Shown: positions 63,021 to 64,000 of the stretch, piece after piece
Layout of the letters: every line of letters starts with the position of its first letter
Numbering within the stretch: the first letter of the stretch is position 1
NCBI RefSeq assembly: GCF_001039355.2
Contig: NW_019775570.1
Coordinates: 123,200 to 187,199, forward strand
DNA length: 64,000 bases
Reading direction: 5' to 3'
Source of the DNA: Lingula anatina
Taxonomy: Eukaryota > Brachiopoda > Lingulata > Lingulida > Lingulidae
The notes under the pieces: model-generated
The model's database searches: none
Seen by the model: only the letters and a program-made list of their open reading frames with translations
What the model was told of the DNA's origin: nothing
Translations under genes and position numbers: made by a program

Positions 63021-63048
63021 ATGTACAGACACAGATGTGTCTGTACAT
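63021..63048. repeat. Near-perfect palindrome (hairpin)
   Basis: ATGTACAGACACA at 63021-63033 and its exact reverse complement at 63036-63048 are separated by only two bases, giving a 13-bp cruciform-type stem. Confidence 0.85.
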
Positions 63049-63063
63049 ATAGCCATCATCTGC

Positions 63064-63121
63064 GTCTGTCGTCGTCGCCGTCGTCGCCGTCGGTGCCGTC
63101 GTCGCCGTCGTCGCCGTCGTG
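63064..63121. repeat. CG-rich trinucleotide repeat
   Basis: A run of GTC/GCC triplets (CGTCGTCGCCGTCG pattern) about 58 bp long, strikingly GC-rich against its AT-rich surroundings. The Arg-rich frame across it is a repeat artefact. Confidence 0.85.
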
Positions 63122-63129
63122 CACTTTTA

Positions 63130-63612
63130 CCGATAACACGATAAGTGGAAAACTGTTTTTCCTTTTGGCTTGAAACTTTCAGAACTGATGAATATTCATA
63201 ATACGCAGGTCAAGTTCGAAAATCAGCATGATCGGGCCATTTTTAGGGAAGTTATACTGTTTTTTCACTTTTTTCAGCATATATGCAGCACCGATAACAC
63301 GATAAGTGGAAAACCATTTTACTTTTTTGATTGAAACTTACAAAACTGATGAATATTCATAATACGCAGGTCAAGTTCGAAAATCAGCATGATCGGGTCA
63401 TTTTTAGGGAAGTTACGCTGTTTTTTCACTTTTTTCAACATATATGCAACACTGATAACACAATATAAGAAAAACAGATAGGCCAATTGTCATTAAACTC
63501 ACAGGAGTGGTCAATCCTGCTAAAACGCAGGTTGAGTTTAAAAAATCAGCATAATTGGGCCATTATTTTAGAAGTTATGTTGTTTTTTCACATTTCCTCA
63601 GATTCAATTCTT
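63130..63612. repeat. 161-bp tandem repeat, three diverging units
   Basis: Units begin at 63130, 63291 and 63452 (CCGATAACACGATAAGTGG, with the third changed to CTGATAACACAATATAAG). Each contains TTGAAACTT, ATTCATAATACGCAGGTC, AATCAGCATGATCGGG and TTTTTTCACTTTTTTCA. Units 1 and 2 are close; unit 3 is more decayed. The array follows the hairpin and CG triplet run, so together they probably form one repeated element. Confidence 0.85.
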
Positions 63613-64000
63613 AGGCATGTTAACAGTTTCATTATTTAATTAATAAGATATTAAAAGTGTTTGTTTGACATTTCCTGCATCTTTACAACATTGTTAGTTG
63701 ATTTTGTAAAAATGATGGTTATTTTGTTATCATGTATTGTGTAATAACGTTTCAAAAATGGAAATAAACTCATATCATTGCAGTTTGTCAGATTCAATCA
63801 TTCACTATGTTCAGAATCTCAGAATGGAGGAAATTGGACATTTAACACTGTTCTATTGATATTTTTCCCATCTCATCAATTTTCTTAGTTGGTCATATAA
63901 AAATGGCAGTAAAATGTTTATTTTGTTTTATGTTAAAAAAGTGTTAAAAATGGAAAGAAACCCATTTCAGAACAGTGCTGTCTTGTTTACATTTTGGCAT
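63613..64000. other. Non-coding AT-rich end of window
   Basis: Phrases such as GATTCAATCATTCACTATGTTCAGAATC and ACATTTAACACTG recur loosely, perhaps further decayed repeat units. No gene is seen. Confidence 0.35.

Noticed and set aside
62908-63144. Arg-rich frame resembling a nucleic-acid-binding tail
   Set aside because: Produced by the CG triplet repeat; no other coding signal.
1-64000. CRISPR arrays, operons, rRNA or tRNA genes
   Set aside because: The genes have introns and animal homologues; tandem repeats have no spacer structure, and no convincing tRNA or rRNA sequence was seen by eye.

Overview
The window reads as nuclear DNA of a marine invertebrate animal. It is AT-rich, with small coding exons separated by introns of about 0.1-1.2 kb with GT-AG borders, many microsatellites, frequent TACATGTA-type octamers and several families of short non-autonomous transposons. 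A mollusc seems most likely from base composition and repeat style; amphioxus or a hemichordate cannot be excluded. Single N characters at 767, 3893, 35406, 38260, 43488 and 49330 look like collapsed assembly gaps. Two of them sit exactly at the junction of long near-identical duplications, which suggests unmerged haplotypes.

Layout. 1-7138: one partial and two near-complete copies of a roughly 3 kb non-coding unit, each full copy carrying a pair of MITE-like elements with TTA/TAA target duplications. 7139-24329: essentially gene-free, with one good orphan exon (16181-16359), an inverted repeat and small tandem repeats. 24330-32479 (minus): a complete 12-exon concentrative nucleoside transporter (SLC28/CNT), 648 aa. 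32526-42650: its probable 5' UTR intron, containing a 2.6 kb duplication around an N. 42651-42740: a likely promoter with E2F and CRE sites. 42797-49301: a full-length, apparently intact tyrosine-recombinase retrotransposon of Ngaro type, with A1-ORFs-B1-A2-B2 split direct repeats. Its four open frames encode an SGNH hydrolase-like protein, Gag with zinc fingers, RT-RNase H and tyrosine recombinase. 50640-54589 (minus): a complete 9-exon C9orf78/TLS1 homologue, 297 aa. 54590-54897: a 308-bp shared promoter region. 54898-61093 (plus): a complete 11-exon ZGPAT homologue, 569 aa. 61094-64000: non-coding, ending in a hairpin, a CG-rich triplet repeat and a 161-bp tandem repeat.

How they fit together. 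C9orf78 and ZGPAT are divergent neighbours, and both families are tied to spliceosomal helicases (BRR2 and DHX15 respectively), so the shared promoter may co-express two splicing-linked proteins. The transporter is functionally separate. The retrotransposon is the standout. Its 356-bp A repeats appear identical by eye. Its ends overlap by AAA exactly as expected for integration of a circular intermediate by the recombinase. A splice donor in A1 plus two acceptors, each 3 nt before the ATG of ORF1 or Gag, suggests alternative splicing as its way to express separate proteins. All calls come from reading the sequence; no database search or alignment program was run.
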